DNA from: Clostridia bacterium
Lineage (GTDB): Bacteria > Bacillota > Clostridia > Saccharofermentanales > Saccharofermentanaceae
Assembly: GCA_016281535.1 (NCBI GenBank)
Contig: JAEEIT010000129.1
Coordinates: 24,812 to 88,811, forward strand
DNA length: 64,000 bases
Direction: 5' to 3'
The position numbers were made by a program, and so were the translations under genes. Below the pieces are notes generated by a model. That model saw only the letters and a program-made list of their open reading frames with translations. It was not told the DNA's origin and ran no database searches. Shown piece after piece: positions 34,468 through 46,000 of this stretch. The first letter of the stretch is position 1, and each line of letters starts with the position of its first letter.

Positions 34468-36361
34468 CAATAGTGGTTTTGAAGTCATACGGATCGTAAC
34501 TGCTTCGGATGATATGCCACCGGAGAAAGTGGCACTGATCGCCCGCCGTTTCGCGGAGCATCTCAAGATCCAGGGATATACGATCCAACAGGAAACAGAT
34601 AAGTCGCTCATCGGCGGCTATGTGATCTATGCCCAGGGCACGAAGTACGATTACAGTGCCGCGGGCCAGCTGTCGCGTATCGGGCGGCATCTGAAGACGG
34701 ACCGTGAGAGCGATATCAAGGAGGAACTGGATGGTGCTTCCGAGATCCACCGTTCTCTGTCCGATGCACTTAAGGATTTTAAAGAAAGGCCGGCGATGCT
34801 GTTCGAGAGCGATGAGCTCTGGGAAGGTGAATCTCCGGAACAGACGAATAAGCGGGAACAGATCCTTACGGATTTTGTGAAGGCGGCATCGGTCGAACAG
34901 GTGGGCCGGGTCATCTCGGTCAGCGACGGTGTAGCCAAGGTAAGCGGCCTGGAGAATTGTGTAGCCAGTGAGCTGATCATGTTCTCCGAGACGTCCTATG
35001 GTATTGCCATGAACCTGGAGACAGACAGCGTCGGTGTCGTTCTTCTGAACGAATGCCGGGATGTGGTCGAGGGCGTGATGTGCCGCCGTACCGGTCTTAC
35101 GGTTTCGGTACCGGTCGGACATGGTATGCTCGGACGTGTCGTGGATCCGCTTGGTAATCCGATCGATGGTAAAGGAATCATCAGAAGTACGAGCAGAAGA
35201 CCGATCGAGACGCCGGCTCCGGGTATCGTAGCGAGATCTCCGATCTGTGAACCGCTTCAGACGGGCATTACGGCCATCGATGCCATGACTCCGATCGGAA
35301 GAGGACAGCGTGAGCTGATCATCGGTGACCGCCAGACCGGTAAGACCGCGATCGCCATCGATACGATCATCAATCAGCGCGGGAAGAATGTACTTTGTGT
35401 CTACGTGGCGATCGGCCAGAAGATGGCCAATATCGTCCAGGTGAAGAATACACTTGAGCAGCATAATGCTCTCGAATATACCGTTATCGTGGCCGCGAGT
35501 GCCTCGCAGCCGGCATCGCTGCAGTATATTGCTCCTTATGCCGGATGTGCGATCGCGGAAGAATTCATGTATGCCGAGCATCAGGATGTGCTGATCGTAT
35601 ACGATGACCTGTCGAAACATGCGCAGGCATATCGTGCGATCTCGCTCCTTCTGCGCCGTCCGCCGGGACGTGAAGCGTATCCGGGCGATGTCTTCTATCT
35701 GCACTCCCGTCTTCTGGAACGTTCGGCGAAATTGTCGGACGAGCAGGGAGGCGGATCCATCACGGCCCTTCCGATCATCGAGACATTAAGCGGAGATATC
35801 TCGGCGTATATTCCGACGAATGTGATTTCCATCACCGACGGACAGATCTATCTCGAGTCCGAGCTGTTCTTCGCGGGTCAGCGTCCGGCCATTAATGTGG
35901 GTCTTTCTGTTTCCCGTGTCGGTGGTGCCGCGCAGACGAAAGCCATGAAGAAAGTGGCGGGCCCTCTTCGTATCAGTCTGGCGCAGGCCCGTGAGATGGC
36001 GGCCTTTGCCCAGTTCGGTTCCGACCTGGATCCGAATACACAAAGACAGCTCAAGCGCGGCGTGATCCTCAATGAGATTTTGAAGCAGGAGCAGTACTCG
36101 CCCATGCAGATGGATGAGCAGGTCGTGATGCTTTATCTCGCCACGAATGAGAAACTGACGTTCCTGGATAAGGAAGATGCGAAAGAATACGTCACGGAAT
36201 TCCTCCAGCGTATGACGGTCCTGCATCCGGACATCATGAAGAGAATCACGGATACCCGTGTGCTGGATGACGATACGAAGAAAGAGATCGATGAGATCGA
36301 AGCGGAGTATCACGCGATGTTCGTGGCCGAGCATAAGGAATACCAGCAGCGCGAGGATTAA
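34460..36361 (+). CDS. atpA: Fused delta C-terminal domain-alpha subunit of ATP synthase
   Basis: A 633-residue protein, about 130 longer than a normal alpha subunit. Residues 10-80 match the C-terminal domain of the delta subunit: [20 protein letters not shown], then [11 protein letters not shown] and [15 protein letters not shown], equal to the delta pattern D-x-x-L-I-G-G ... D-x-S-x-x-x-x-L-x-x-I. A linker (80-130) leads to a complete alpha subunit: [17 protein letters not shown], Walker A GDRQTGKT near 290, and the arginine finger in [10 protein letters not shown]. The GTG start has GAGGTG upstream and overlaps atpF. No separate atpH exists in the operon, and the delta N-terminal domain is missing. 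Confidence 0.93.
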   Translation: MNNNSGFEVIRIVTASDDMPPEKVALIARRFAEHLKIQGYTIQQETDKSLIGGYVIYAQGTKYDYSAAGQLSRIGRHLKTDRESDIKEELDGASEIHRSLSDALKDFKERPAMLFESDELWEGESPEQTNKREQILTDFVKAASVEQVGRVISVSDGVAKVSGLENCVASELIMFSETSYGIAMNLETDSVGVVLLNECRDVVEGVMCRRTGLTVSVPVGHGMLGRVVDPLGNPIDGKGIIRSTSRRPIETPAPGIVARSPICEPLQTGITAIDAMTPIGRGQRELIIGDRQTGKTAIAIDTIINQRGKNVLCVYVAIGQKMANIVQVKNTLEQHNALEYTVIVAASASQPASLQYIAPYAGCAIAEEFMYAEHQDVLIVYDDLSKHAQAYRAISLLLRRPPGREAYPGDVFYLHSRLLERSAKLSDEQGGGSITALPIIETLSGDISAYIPTNVISITDGQIYLESELFFAGQRPAINVGLSVSRVGGAAQTKAMKKVAGPLRISLAQAREMAAFAQFGSDLDPNTQRQLKRGVILNEILKQEQYSPMQMDEQVVMLYLATNEKLTFLDKEDAKEYVTEFLQRMTVLHPDIMKRITDTRVLDDDTKKEIDEIEAEYHAMFVAEHKEYQQRED

Positions 36362-36367
36362 CGGGTC

Positions 36368-38700
<2,333 letters not shown>

Positions 38701-38709
38701 GGATAAACT

Positions 38710-39162
38710 ATGGCGGAAACGGTGAAAAAGAAGAAAATGACCGTGGAAGTGGTCACGCCCTACGACGTGTTCTATGAGGGACGCGTCACGAGTATCGTGA
38801 TCCCGACCCTCGATGGTCAGTTCGGTATTCTGCCGGGTCATAGTCCGCTTGTTGTTGCCATCACTCCGGGAATCGTAAGGATCGAAGAGGAAGATGAGAA
38901 ACGGAGCTTCGTCATCTCGGAAGGATTTGCCGAGATCGGACAGAATGCCGTGATTATCGTATGCAATGCGGCAGAATGGCCGGAGAAGATCGACACGACG
39001 CGAGCGAAAGAAGCGCTCGAGCGCGCCATGAGCAAGTATAACAGTGTTACATCCACCGAGCAGCAGCGCATCTACGCGCGTCATGCCATCCGTCGTGCGA
39101 AGGCCAGAATCGCCATTGCGGAAGAGTGGAAGAAGAGCAAGAAAGACAAGTGGGATCAGTAA
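38710..39162 (+). CDS. atpC: ATP synthase F1 subunit epsilon
   Basis: A 150-residue subunit: N-terminal beta sandwich (VVTPYDVFYEGRVTSIVIPT, DGQFGILPGHSPLV) and a C-terminal helical hairpin rich in Arg/Ala (ARHAIRRAKARIAIAEE). It couples rotation and can inhibit hydrolysis. It is the last gene of the operon, and the apparent terminator lies within the 3' end of the convergent FHA gene. Confidence 0.93.
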   Translation: MAETVKKKKMTVEVVTPYDVFYEGRVTSIVIPTLDGQFGILPGHSPLVVAITPGIVRIEEEDEKRSFVISEGFAEIGQNAVIIVCNAAEWPEKIDTTRAKEALERAMSKYNSVTSTEQQRIYARHAIRRAKARIAIAEEWKKSKKDKWDQ

Positions 39163-39183
39163 GAGGATTCCGCCTGTCTGCGA

Positions 39184-40422
39184 TCAGGATCCAGAGACCG
39201 GTTCTTTCCGGTCTTCTTTTTTGCTCTGGGGATGCACGAACTTCGTGACGAATTCCAGATCTCCGATGCCGACGATATCTCCATCCTGCAGATACGCTTT
39301 CTCGTGTGAAGCGAGATGCTGTCTGTTCCGATAGGTTCCTTTGCCATTCTGAAGTGCTTCAAGATAGAAACCCTGCTCATCGTAACCGAAGGAGGCATGG
39401 ATCAGCGCAACGGACGGGTGGTCGATCGTGTAGTCACACATATCCGAATCCCCGCCGACGATGAGGCGGTGGGTCCATACGGTAAAACGTGTGGGAATCA
39501 GATTCCCGGATCGGATCCCGACAAGCTCTACCGGAGCAGAGGAGAGGGAGAGCGGGGCGGGAGGATTTCCGGGAAGACTGCATCCTGGAAACAGCATCCT
39601 GGCATTTCTGCTTTTCCTGCGCTTTTCCTTCTCTTCTTCGGTAATTCTCCTCTCATGCTTATTCTGATCCATGTGCATGAGAAGGACCGTGATCAGAGAC
39701 ATGGTACATACGAAGAAAAGAAAACCGGGACCTGCGGCCCAGATCGTCCCTGCGAAACTTCTCTCGATGAAGACCGAGCAGAATAAATAGAGCAGGAAGA
39801 AAACGGACCAAAGGAACAGCATCCCACGAAGCGGAAGAGGAATCGGCCTTGAACGTTCCCACAATTCATCCCGGACATAGGAAGCGGCAGATCTCTCGTC
39901 ATCCTGCCGGAAATAGGTATAGAGCTTCTCCATGGCCGATGAGGAGATCCATTTCTTCTCATAGGGGATCGCGAGAAGTTCATCCAGTCCGTGCTCGTCA
40001 CATCCGGAGAGAAGTGCGGTCTTACCGTAGAGACGGGAGACAAGAGGAAGATAGAGGCAGACCAGTTTCTTCTTCTTCCGGTCATAGAACAGATTCTCTT
40101 TCTGAAAAAGGATGGCATTCAGATCCATCGCATAATGAAGAGAGTAGAGAAGTCCACCGAGAAAGTCGGAAAGAAGCTTCCGGGCATTTCGCCTGACTTC
40201 GATCAGATCTTTTCCTTTCAGGTCAGATAGAGGAATGCAGCTACCAAGATCGAAGACGAGCTGGGTATCCTCTTTCGAGAATTCCGCATAGATATAACAG
40301 GGGAGGAGTTCTGCCTGCAGAATGGTAAGCGCGTGCAGACAGACCTCGTCCTTGTTCTTCAGATGGATCATATAACGTCGGCCGGTATGGCCGTTTAGTG
40401 AATAATCAAATTCCGTACTCAT
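39184..40422 (-). CDS. FHA-domain protein of the Tad cluster
   Basis: A 412-residue protein. The N-terminal 200 residues resemble DUF6382 (MIHLKNKDEVCLHALTI ... GLLYSLHYAMDLNAILF), the middle has two membrane helices (GMLFLWSVFFLLYLFCSVFI; GPGFLFFVCTMSLITVLLMH), and the C-terminal 100 residues form a forkhead-associated domain (LIVGGDSDMCDYTIDHPSVALIHA). FHA domains bind phosphothreonine, and DUF6382-FHA proteins are frequent next to Tad genes in Clostridia. It is the last gene of the minus-strand Tad unit and may regulate assembly. Confidence 0.75.
   Translation of the reverse strand: MSTEFDYSLNGHTGRRYMIHLKNKDEVCLHALTILQAELLPCYIYAEFSKEDTQLVFDLGSCIPLSDLKGKDLIEVRRNARKLLSDFLGGLLYSLHYAMDLNAILFQKENLFYDRKKKKLVCLYLPLVSRLYGKTALLSGCDEHGLDELLAIPYEKKWISSSAMEKLYTYFRQDDERSAASYVRDELWERSRPIPLPLRGMLFLWSVFFLLYLFCSVFIERSFAGTIWAAGPGFLFFVCTMSLITVLLMHMDQNKHERRITEEEKEKRRKSRNARMLFPGCSLPGNPPAPLSLSSAPVELVGIRSGNLIPTRFTVWTHRLIVGGDSDMCDYTIDHPSVALIHASFGYDEQGFYLEALQNGKGTYRNRQHLASHEKAYLQDGDIVGIGDLEFVTKFVHPQSKKEDRKEPVSGS
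39195..39222 (+). terminator. Terminator for the atp operon inside the FHA gene end
   Basis: AGACCGG-TTCTTT-CCGGTCT followed by TCTTTTTT, 33 bases after the atpC stop. CCAGAG and CTCTGG flank it and could extend the stem. It overlaps the last codons of the convergent FHA gene. Confidence 0.75.
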
Positions 40423-40442
40423 GTTTCACTCCGTATCAGAAC

Positions 40443-40625
40443 TTACAGCTGACCGATTACTTTACCTTCATCGAATACATAATCCATGACAGAACCGGCA
40501 TATCCTGTCAGGGCGCTGCGGAAGGCTAACGCCAGCGCCACAAGGATCGCGATAATGATTACGACTTCAACAGTGCCCATTCCACGGGCTGTTTTAATGA
40601 GTGAATACTTGTTCAATCTATTCAT
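40443..40625 (-). CDS. Flp-type prepilin
   Basis: A 60-residue pilin precursor: a short basic leader, the processing site RG/MGTVEV with glutamate at mature position 5, and a single hydrophobic helix (VVIIIAILVALALAF), then a short outer tail. This is the Flp/type IVb pilin pattern. AGGAGG precedes the ATG on the minus strand. The prepilin peptidase (TadV) is not in the window. Confidence 0.85.
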   Translation of the reverse strand: MNRLNKYSLIKTARGMGTVEVVIIIAILVALALAFRSALTGYAGSVMDYVFDEGKVIGQL

Positions 40626-40635
40626 ATGTTACCTC

Positions 40636-42222
40636 CTAAATAAGTTGAAATGTGTTGAGAGCCGGAGCGATGGCAACAAGGAGTACAGAAACAAAATCAA
40701 GCATCATCGGTAGAATCATCGTAAATGCTTCACGTTCGCGCTTCTTGCGTGAAGCATTCCGGCAGAGTGCCCAGCATGAGGTGGACTGCAGGCGAAGAAG
40801 TCCGAGAACTTCCTGACCGCCGGAACGTTCGTATCGTGCGGCAAGGAGGAGAGCGGACTGGGCTTCGGGAATGCTGATACGATGGGAAAAAGATTCCAGC
40901 GCATCCGCAGCACTGACCCCGCCCTCAATCGTAGTGATCAGATGCTGCAGTTCATAACGCAGACAGCTCTGATCCGAAAAGGCGTACCTGCAGATGTGAA
41001 GTGCCTTCGGAAGAAGAATTCCTGATTCCAGAAGTGTCGAGAGCATCGAGATAAAAAGCGGAAGATCTTCCATGAGGATCAGTCGTCTCCGGTTCACAAG
41101 TGATTGTGCATCAACGTGGAGGAGAACCAGTATGAAGACTTCCAGAGGCAGAATCAGGAGAAAAGATGTGTTCAGAAGATAAGAGACGATACCAAAAACC
41201 GGTAAGCAGATGAGAAGCGTCAGAAGACTCTTATAGAGAAAGAAATCGAATGCGTCAAAAGGTGAAAAAGAGATCTCGGAGAACCATTCATGCACTCTTG
41301 TCGCGTACATGGACGGCAGGCTTACGGACAGTTTTCGTATCGGATTGCGGAGAATGGACGGGATCTTCTCGATTCCGTTCCGGAATGAGAATTCATTTCT
41401 GGAAGGCTTCTCTCCGATAAGTGAAAAAAGATACGTGCATGAAAACACGGCGATGATAAACGCGATGACCATCATGATCCGGCCGATCCCCGAGTTCTGC
41501 GACTGGTAGAGATAATCGCTGCTGGTCAGTGCGAGCATATATGTCACGCCGAATGGCATCAGGCACAGAAGAAAAGCTTCTGTGTTCTTTCCTGTATTAT
41601 TGGCTTCGACTTCAGAAGAAACGGCATGGAGTTCCGAGAGCATCTGACAGCTGCTGCGGAGGATGGATATGATCTGACTTCCGACAGTTTTCTGAAGGGA
41701 CAGGGCATGCAGTACAGGAAGTGTTTCATAGTAGTCAAGTTTATGACAGAAACGCACCATGCAGGCATCAAGAGGTTCGTTCGCGGAAAGCTGGTGTTCC
41801 ACATCTTTCAGAGCCGTGGCAAACGCAGCACGCCGGCCGAATGTCTTCTCGATATCGACTCTCGCGCACAGGAAGGCGCGCTCGATCGAATACCCGTCAG
41901 AAACAGAGGTGCAGAGAGACTGCATGAGCACTTTGTTCTGGGCGCGAAGAGTGGTGGTCCTTCTTCCGTAGAGTACCCGGACACAGGAAACAAACGGAAA
42001 GAATCCAAGCGGGACCGACAGCAGGAACCGGAGACGGAACTGCGGTAGAAAAGCACGGGACAGAAGGAAGACGAAGAAGATACAGACCGGAAGGATCGGG
42101 AGACACTTGCTCATGAAGATCCGATAGGTGCGCCGGCTGAGTTTTCGGATCTCGCCACCTTCCGGGAAAGAACTCTCTTTCTCGTGTAGAAATGGAAGAT
42201 GTACAGTTCTATTTTCTAACAA
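40636..42222 (-). CDS. TadB-TadC-like fused platform protein
   Basis: A 528-residue membrane protein with two type II secretion F-type units in one chain. The first (about 90-260, LMQSLCTSVSDGYSIERAFL) is TadB-like and the second (LPLFISMLSTLLESGILLPKAL, about 400-520) TadC-like; hydrophobic helices follow each. Tad systems normally use two separate genes. I chose a TTG start at 42222 (LLENRTVHL) because AAGGAGG lies eight bases upstream; the track's ATG at 42276 lies further inside the upstream gene. It overlaps the ATPase gene by 14 bases. Confidence 0.75.
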   Translation of the reverse strand: MLENRTVHLPFLHEKESSFPEGGEIRKLSRRTYRIFMSKCLPILPVCIFFVFLLSRAFLPQFRLRFLLSVPLGFFPFVSCVRVLYGRRTTTLRAQNKVLMQSLCTSVSDGYSIERAFLCARVDIEKTFGRRAAFATALKDVEHQLSANEPLDACMVRFCHKLDYYETLPVLHALSLQKTVGSQIISILRSSCQMLSELHAVSSEVEANNTGKNTEAFLLCLMPFGVTYMLALTSSDYLYQSQNSGIGRIMMVIAFIIAVFSCTYLFSLIGEKPSRNEFSFRNGIEKIPSILRNPIRKLSVSLPSMYATRVHEWFSEISFSPFDAFDFFLYKSLLTLLICLPVFGIVSYLLNTSFLLILPLEVFILVLLHVDAQSLVNRRRLILMEDLPLFISMLSTLLESGILLPKALHICRYAFSDQSCLRYELQHLITTIEGGVSAADALESFSHRISIPEAQSALLLAARYERSGGQEVLGLLRLQSTSCWALCRNASRKKREREAFTMILPMMLDFVSVLLVAIAPALNTFQLI

Positions 42223-43378
42223 GTCCGATCCCCTCCTTATAGGTGAAAATATGCTCGATCTGAAAGCGGTTCTCATGGATGGGAAGGACTCTCACGATCT
42301 CATCAATGAAACGGTGACCTTCCCGGTTTCTGGAAATATGTACGACGATGTCGACACCCATGGCGATCTGACGGATCACGGCATCGTAGGGAAGTGTGGA
42401 ACCGGCCATGACCATCGTGACAAGACGGTCCAGCATCTCGTAACAGGAATTCGCGTGCCCGGTGCAAAGGGAACCCGGATGTCCGGTATGTAATGCGTGA
42501 AGCATATCCGCGGCTTCGCTTCCTCTCACTTCGCCGACAACGATCCGGTCCGGGCGCATGCGAAGTGCAGTCCGAATCAATTGTCCGATGTCTACACCTC
42601 CGTGGCCGTCCGGCCCCGGAAGCCGGGATTCCAGCCGGACCAGATTCGAGATCCCCTGAAGGGACAGTTCGGCAGAATCCTCGATCGTGACTACTCTCTC
42701 GTTCTTGGGGATGAAGGAGGACAGGACATTGAGGAAAGTAGTCTTTCCGGAACCGGTACCGCCGCAGAGAAAGATCGTCTTTTTACCGACGACAGAAGAT
42801 GAAAGAAAACGGGCTGCTTCAGCGTTCAGAAATCCGCTCTCGATCAGGGAACGGATATCCTGACGGATACCGGTGAACTTACGTATCGTGAAGATCGGAC
42901 CATCCGGCGCGACCGGAGGAAGGACCGCATTGGCACGGGAGCCGTCAGGAAGTCTCAGGTCGGCGATGGGGAAGGATTCATTCAGCGGACGGTTGGCCGA
43001 GGAGAAAAAGTGCAGGATCAGCTGTTCAAGAGCACGGCTGCTCTCGAAGTGAAGATCGGAAGGATAAAGCATACCGCCCTTTTCATAGAAGATGTGATCC
43101 GGACCATTGACCATGATCTCGGTTATGGACTCGTCATCCATCAGGGACTGAAGAATGTCCAGCCTTCGCATACGGTTAAATAGCGTCACCGCCAGGCTTC
43201 TCTTCTCGGGAAGCGGAAGACCATGGTACCGGGAGGACTGGTTGATGATGTCCGCGATGATCTCTCGGAACGTCTCGTCGTCGACCTGATCATAGGTATG
43301 CATGGCCTGGAGGATCATGGTCGTCAGATCCGAAATGGCATTAGTCTTTTCTTCGGTTTTCTTCACTTGTGTTCTCAT
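42209..43378 (-). CDS. cpaF: TadA/CpaF-type secretion ATPase
   Basis: A 389-residue hexameric ATPase that drives Tad pilus assembly. Walker A is [17 protein letters not shown], the Asp box is [12 protein letters not shown], Walker B is [19 protein letters not shown], and the His box is [14 protein letters not shown]. An N-terminal helical domain fills residues 1-130. The start overlaps the upstream gene by ATGA. This is unrelated to the tRNA deaminase tadA at 21298. Confidence 0.93.
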   Translation of the reverse strand: MRTQVKKTEEKTNAISDLTTMILQAMHTYDQVDDETFREIIADIINQSSRYHGLPLPEKRSLAVTLFNRMRRLDILQSLMDDESITEIMVNGPDHIFYEKGGMLYPSDLHFESSRALEQLILHFFSSANRPLNESFPIADLRLPDGSRANAVLPPVAPDGPIFTIRKFTGIRQDIRSLIESGFLNAEAARFLSSSVVGKKTIFLCGGTGSGKTTFLNVLSSFIPKNERVVTIEDSAELSLQGISNLVRLESRLPGPDGHGGVDIGQLIRTALRMRPDRIVVGEVRGSEAADMLHALHTGHPGSLCTGHANSCYEMLDRLVTMVMAGSTLPYDAVIRQIAMGVDIVVHISRNREGHRFIDEIVRVLPIHENRFQIEHIFTYKEGIGLVRK

Positions 43379-44355
43379 GAGCGTGCCCCCACAGGAATCG
43401 TTCGTACTTCTCTCTGATTTCTCTCAGAGGAGCGGGCAGGATATTTAAGCGAGAAGGGGAAGTCGATGTGTGTGCTTCCGAGATGGGCCTTCTGGATCGC
43501 ATCGATCTCGTTACACAGCATGATGTCCTTCTCGACATGGAGCGGTGTCAGGATCTCCAGATGGGTAAACGGTTTACAAAGGGTATGGATCCGCTTGAAA
43601 CTGATCCCGTCACAGACTGCCATCAGCAGGGAACGTCCGTCCAAGGTCTCGAGATAAGAGACCGTACGGGAAATAAGATTATATAGCGTCCGCGGGTGAC
43701 ATGTGATGAGGTCGTCAGAGTGCTCGGGACGTCCGAACCGAAGATCTCCATAGGGGTCTGGCTCCAGAAAGGACGAGATCTGAGACGTCACCATCCGCTT
43801 CTGGCGGAGGCGCATAAGAAGCTCGGATATTCCGACCGAGCGGGTCCCCTCTTCGAGATTCCAGGATGGCGGATCTTCCGGCATCAGGATGCCCGGCATG
43901 ATATCGAGCCGTATGATATGGTCGAATCGGGTGGAGGATGCGCGGATCTGGTGAAGAACATGCGCTTCCCTTTCCTTCAGGGGGACAAAGGAAAGGGTGA
44001 GGCATGTCTGCACGGATGAATGATCGGGCAGCGGGATCTTCCCCAGGCCCGCCCGGGATTCAACTTCGTGTACGATCATAAAGATGTCCTTCGGAGGGAA
44101 GGGAGGCACCTCGGAAAGAAGGGGGATCAGAACAGGGATCCGGTCGGGAGCGCAGTGAGTCATGATCTCTTCTTCCGCGATCTCGAACTGGTTATAGAGA
44201 AGGAACTGACAGTCCAGAAGAAGTGTGGGAACGGATACGAGCACTTCTCTTCGAATCGGGTAAGAAAGAAAATCCGGAAGCTGTTTCGAAAGACGGGAAA
44301 TCAGAAGCGCGCTGAAACAGTCATCTGAATCTATTATGGCAATCGTATGCTGCAT
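43375..44355 (-). CDS. Tad-cluster protein, possible degenerate TadZ
   Basis: A 326-residue soluble protein, first in the Tad unit with AAGGAGGA before its ATG. The N-terminus (TIAIIDSDDCFSALLISRL) resembles a receiver-type start, as in TadZ/CpaE proteins, which pair a receiver-like domain with a ParA-like ATPase. The second half could be the ATPase fold, but I see no Walker A (no G-x-x-G-x-G-K or K-G-G-x-G-K). TadZ-like positioning protein is my best guess; it could instead be a lineage-specific Tad component. Confidence 0.55.
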   Translation of the reverse strand: MQHTIAIIDSDDCFSALLISRLSKQLPDFLSYPIRREVLVSVPTLLLDCQFLLYNQFEIAEEEIMTHCAPDRIPVLIPLLSEVPPFPPKDIFMIVHEVESRAGLGKIPLPDHSSVQTCLTLSFVPLKEREAHVLHQIRASSTRFDHIIRLDIMPGILMPEDPPSWNLEEGTRSVGISELLMRLRQKRMVTSQISSFLEPDPYGDLRFGRPEHSDDLITCHPRTLYNLISRTVSYLETLDGRSLLMAVCDGISFKRIHTLCKPFTHLEILTPLHVEKDIMLCNEIDAIQKAHLGSTHIDFPFSLKYPARSSERNQREVRTIPVGARS

Positions 44356-44417
44356 GATCTGTATCCTCCTTCAACGGTGAAAGTAACACCATTGAAGCAG
44401 AAAAAAGTGTTTTTGGA

Positions 44418-44437
44418 TTCGACAATTTTCGACAATT
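44418..44437. repeat. Tandem direct repeat TTCGACAATT x2
   Basis: Two perfect 10-bp copies in tandem, about 63 bases upstream of the Tad operon start codon and upstream of the metK promoter. Spacing of 10 bases is one helical turn, so a regulator site is possible. Confidence 0.6.
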
Positions 44438-44533
44438 ACGACGAAGATTGCGTGTTTTTAAGAAGAAATGCCGTGATCGCAGGGCCTGGAAAAGACAGTG
44501 AAAAAATAGTTCGAAAAACCTTCCGAAAATACC

Positions 44534-44562
44534 TTGCCAAGTGGTATATGCAGTGGTATCAT
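44534..44562 (+). promoter_or_regulatory. Promoter for the SAM riboswitch-metK unit
   Basis: TTGCCA (44534-44539), 17-base spacer, extended -10 TGG TATCAT (44554-44562). Transcription would begin about 20 bases before the riboswitch aptamer. Confidence 0.75.
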
Positions 44563-44586
44563 TACGGAAAAATCAAATGAAATGCA

Positions 44587-44690
44587 TCTCTTATCAAGAG
44601 TGACGGAGGGATCTGGCCCTATGAAGTCCGGCAACCGCGGTAAAGCAGCGGTGCCAAATCCAGCAGGTGTGACCTGAAAGATGAGGATTG
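44587..44690 (+). ncRNA. SAM-I (S-box) riboswitch
   Basis: The S-box consensus is clear: CTTATCAAGAGTGACGGAGG, then CTGGCCC, TGAAGTCCGGCAACC, GGTGCCAAATCC and GAAAGATGAG. CTTATC pairs with GATGAG to close P1. Binding of S-adenosylmethionine should favour the downstream terminator and switch off metK, which makes this ligand. Confidence 0.95.
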
Positions 44691-44704
44691 ATTATATGAC
44701 ACGT

Positions 44705-44741
44705 AAACCTTTCCTCTGGTCGTTTCAGGAGAGGTTTTTTT
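44705..44741 (+). terminator. Riboswitch-controlled terminator
   Basis: AAACCT.TCCTCTG pairs with CAGGAGAGGTTT, followed by a run of T, between the S-box aptamer and metK: the expression platform of the switch. Confidence 0.85.
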
Positions 44742-44766
44742 CATTTCAATTATGGAGGTCTTTAGT

Positions 44767-45966
44767 ATGGACAGAAACAGACAGGGAAAATGGCTTTTTA
44801 CATCGGAATCCGTTACGGAGGGACATCCGGATAAGATCTGTGACCAGATCTCGGATGCAGTACTGGACGCGATCCTTAAGGATGATCCGAAGGCGCGTGT
44901 TGCCTGTGAGACAACATGTACGACCGGTATGGTATTCGTCATGGGTGAGATCACGACGGAGGCGTATGTGGATATCCCGTCCATCGTACGTGAGACGGTC
45001 AAGGAGATCGGATATGACGGAAGTGATTCAGGCTTTGACTATAAGACCTGCGCGATCCTGACTTCGATCGATGAGCAGTCGCCGGATATTGCCCAGGGCG
45101 TCAATAAGTCACTGGAAGCCAGAGAGCATACAGACGACAGCGAACTGGATACAGGTGCCGGTGACCAGGGTATGATGTTCGGATATGCCAATAACGATAC
45201 GGAAGAGTTTATGCCGCTTCCGATCTCGCTGGCGCATAAGCTGACCCGCCGTCTGACGCAGGTCAGAAAAGAAGGCCTGGTGGACTTCCTCCGTCCGGAC
45301 GGAAAGAGCCAGGTGACAATTGAGTACGATGGACGCACGCCGAAGCGTATCGAGGCAGTCGTGATCTCGACACAGCATACTGCGGATGTGTCTTATGAAG
45401 AGCTGGCTTCTAAGGTGAAAGAACTGGTGATTTTCCCGGTTCTCCCGAAGGAGTATGTGGATGAGAACACCAAGATCTTCATCAATCCGACGGGCCGCTT
45501 CGTAGTCGGCGGTCCGCAGGGCGACAGCGGCCTGACGGGAAGAAAGATCATCGTGGATACATACGGCGGATATGCCCGTCACGGCGGCGGAGCTTTCTCC
45601 GGTAAGGATCCGACGAAGGTGGACCGTTCTGCCGCATACATGGCACGTTATATTGCGAAGAATATCGTCGCTTCCGGTATCGCGGACGAGTGTGAGATCC
45701 AGTTCGCGTATGCCATCGGTGTGGCACGTCCGGTTTCCGTGATGGTGGATACATTCGGATCAGGTAAGATCGAAGACGAGAAGATCACGGAGATCGTAAA
45801 TGAAGTGTTCGATCTTCGTCCGGCTGCCATTATCCGTGACCTGGATCTTCGCCGCCCGATCTATAAGGCGACGGCAGCATATGGCCATTTCGGAAGAAAC
45901 GATGCCGGCTTCCCGTGGGAGAAGACGGATAAAGCAGAGATCTTGAAGGCAAAGGCCGGAATCTGA
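44767..45966 (+). CDS. metK: S-adenosylmethionine synthetase
   Basis: A 399-residue enzyme making SAM from methionine and ATP. Signatures are [21 protein letters not shown] (quoted in part: [15 protein letters not shown]), [12 protein letters not shown], and [17 protein letters not shown] chose ATG 44767, eight bases after GGAGG, rather than the track's ATG 44752, which overlaps that ribosome site. Expression is controlled by the SAM-I riboswitch just upstream. Confidence 0.97.
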   Translation: MDRNRQGKWLFTSESVTEGHPDKICDQISDAVLDAILKDDPKARVACETTCTTGMVFVMGEITTEAYVDIPSIVRETVKEIGYDGSDSGFDYKTCAILTSIDEQSPDIAQGVNKSLEAREHTDDSELDTGAGDQGMMFGYANNDTEEFMPLPISLAHKLTRRLTQVRKEGLVDFLRPDGKSQVTIEYDGRTPKRIEAVVISTQHTADVSYEELASKVKELVIFPVLPKEYVDENTKIFINPTGRFVVGGPQGDSGLTGRKIIVDTYGGYARHGGGAFSGKDPTKVDRSAAYMARYIAKNIVASGIADECEIQFAYAIGVARPVSVMVDTFGSGKIEDEKITEIVNEVFDLRPAAIIRDLDLRRPIYKATAAYGHFGRNDAGFPWEKTDKAEILKAKAGI

Positions 45967-46000
45967 AAACTGTTCCGGCAACAGCATATAGGGGTGCCTG

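Noticed and set aside
44347-44580. 77-codon ORF upstream of metK
   Set aside because: It spans the Tad ribosome site, the tandem repeats and the metK promoter; no family match and no ribosome site of its own.
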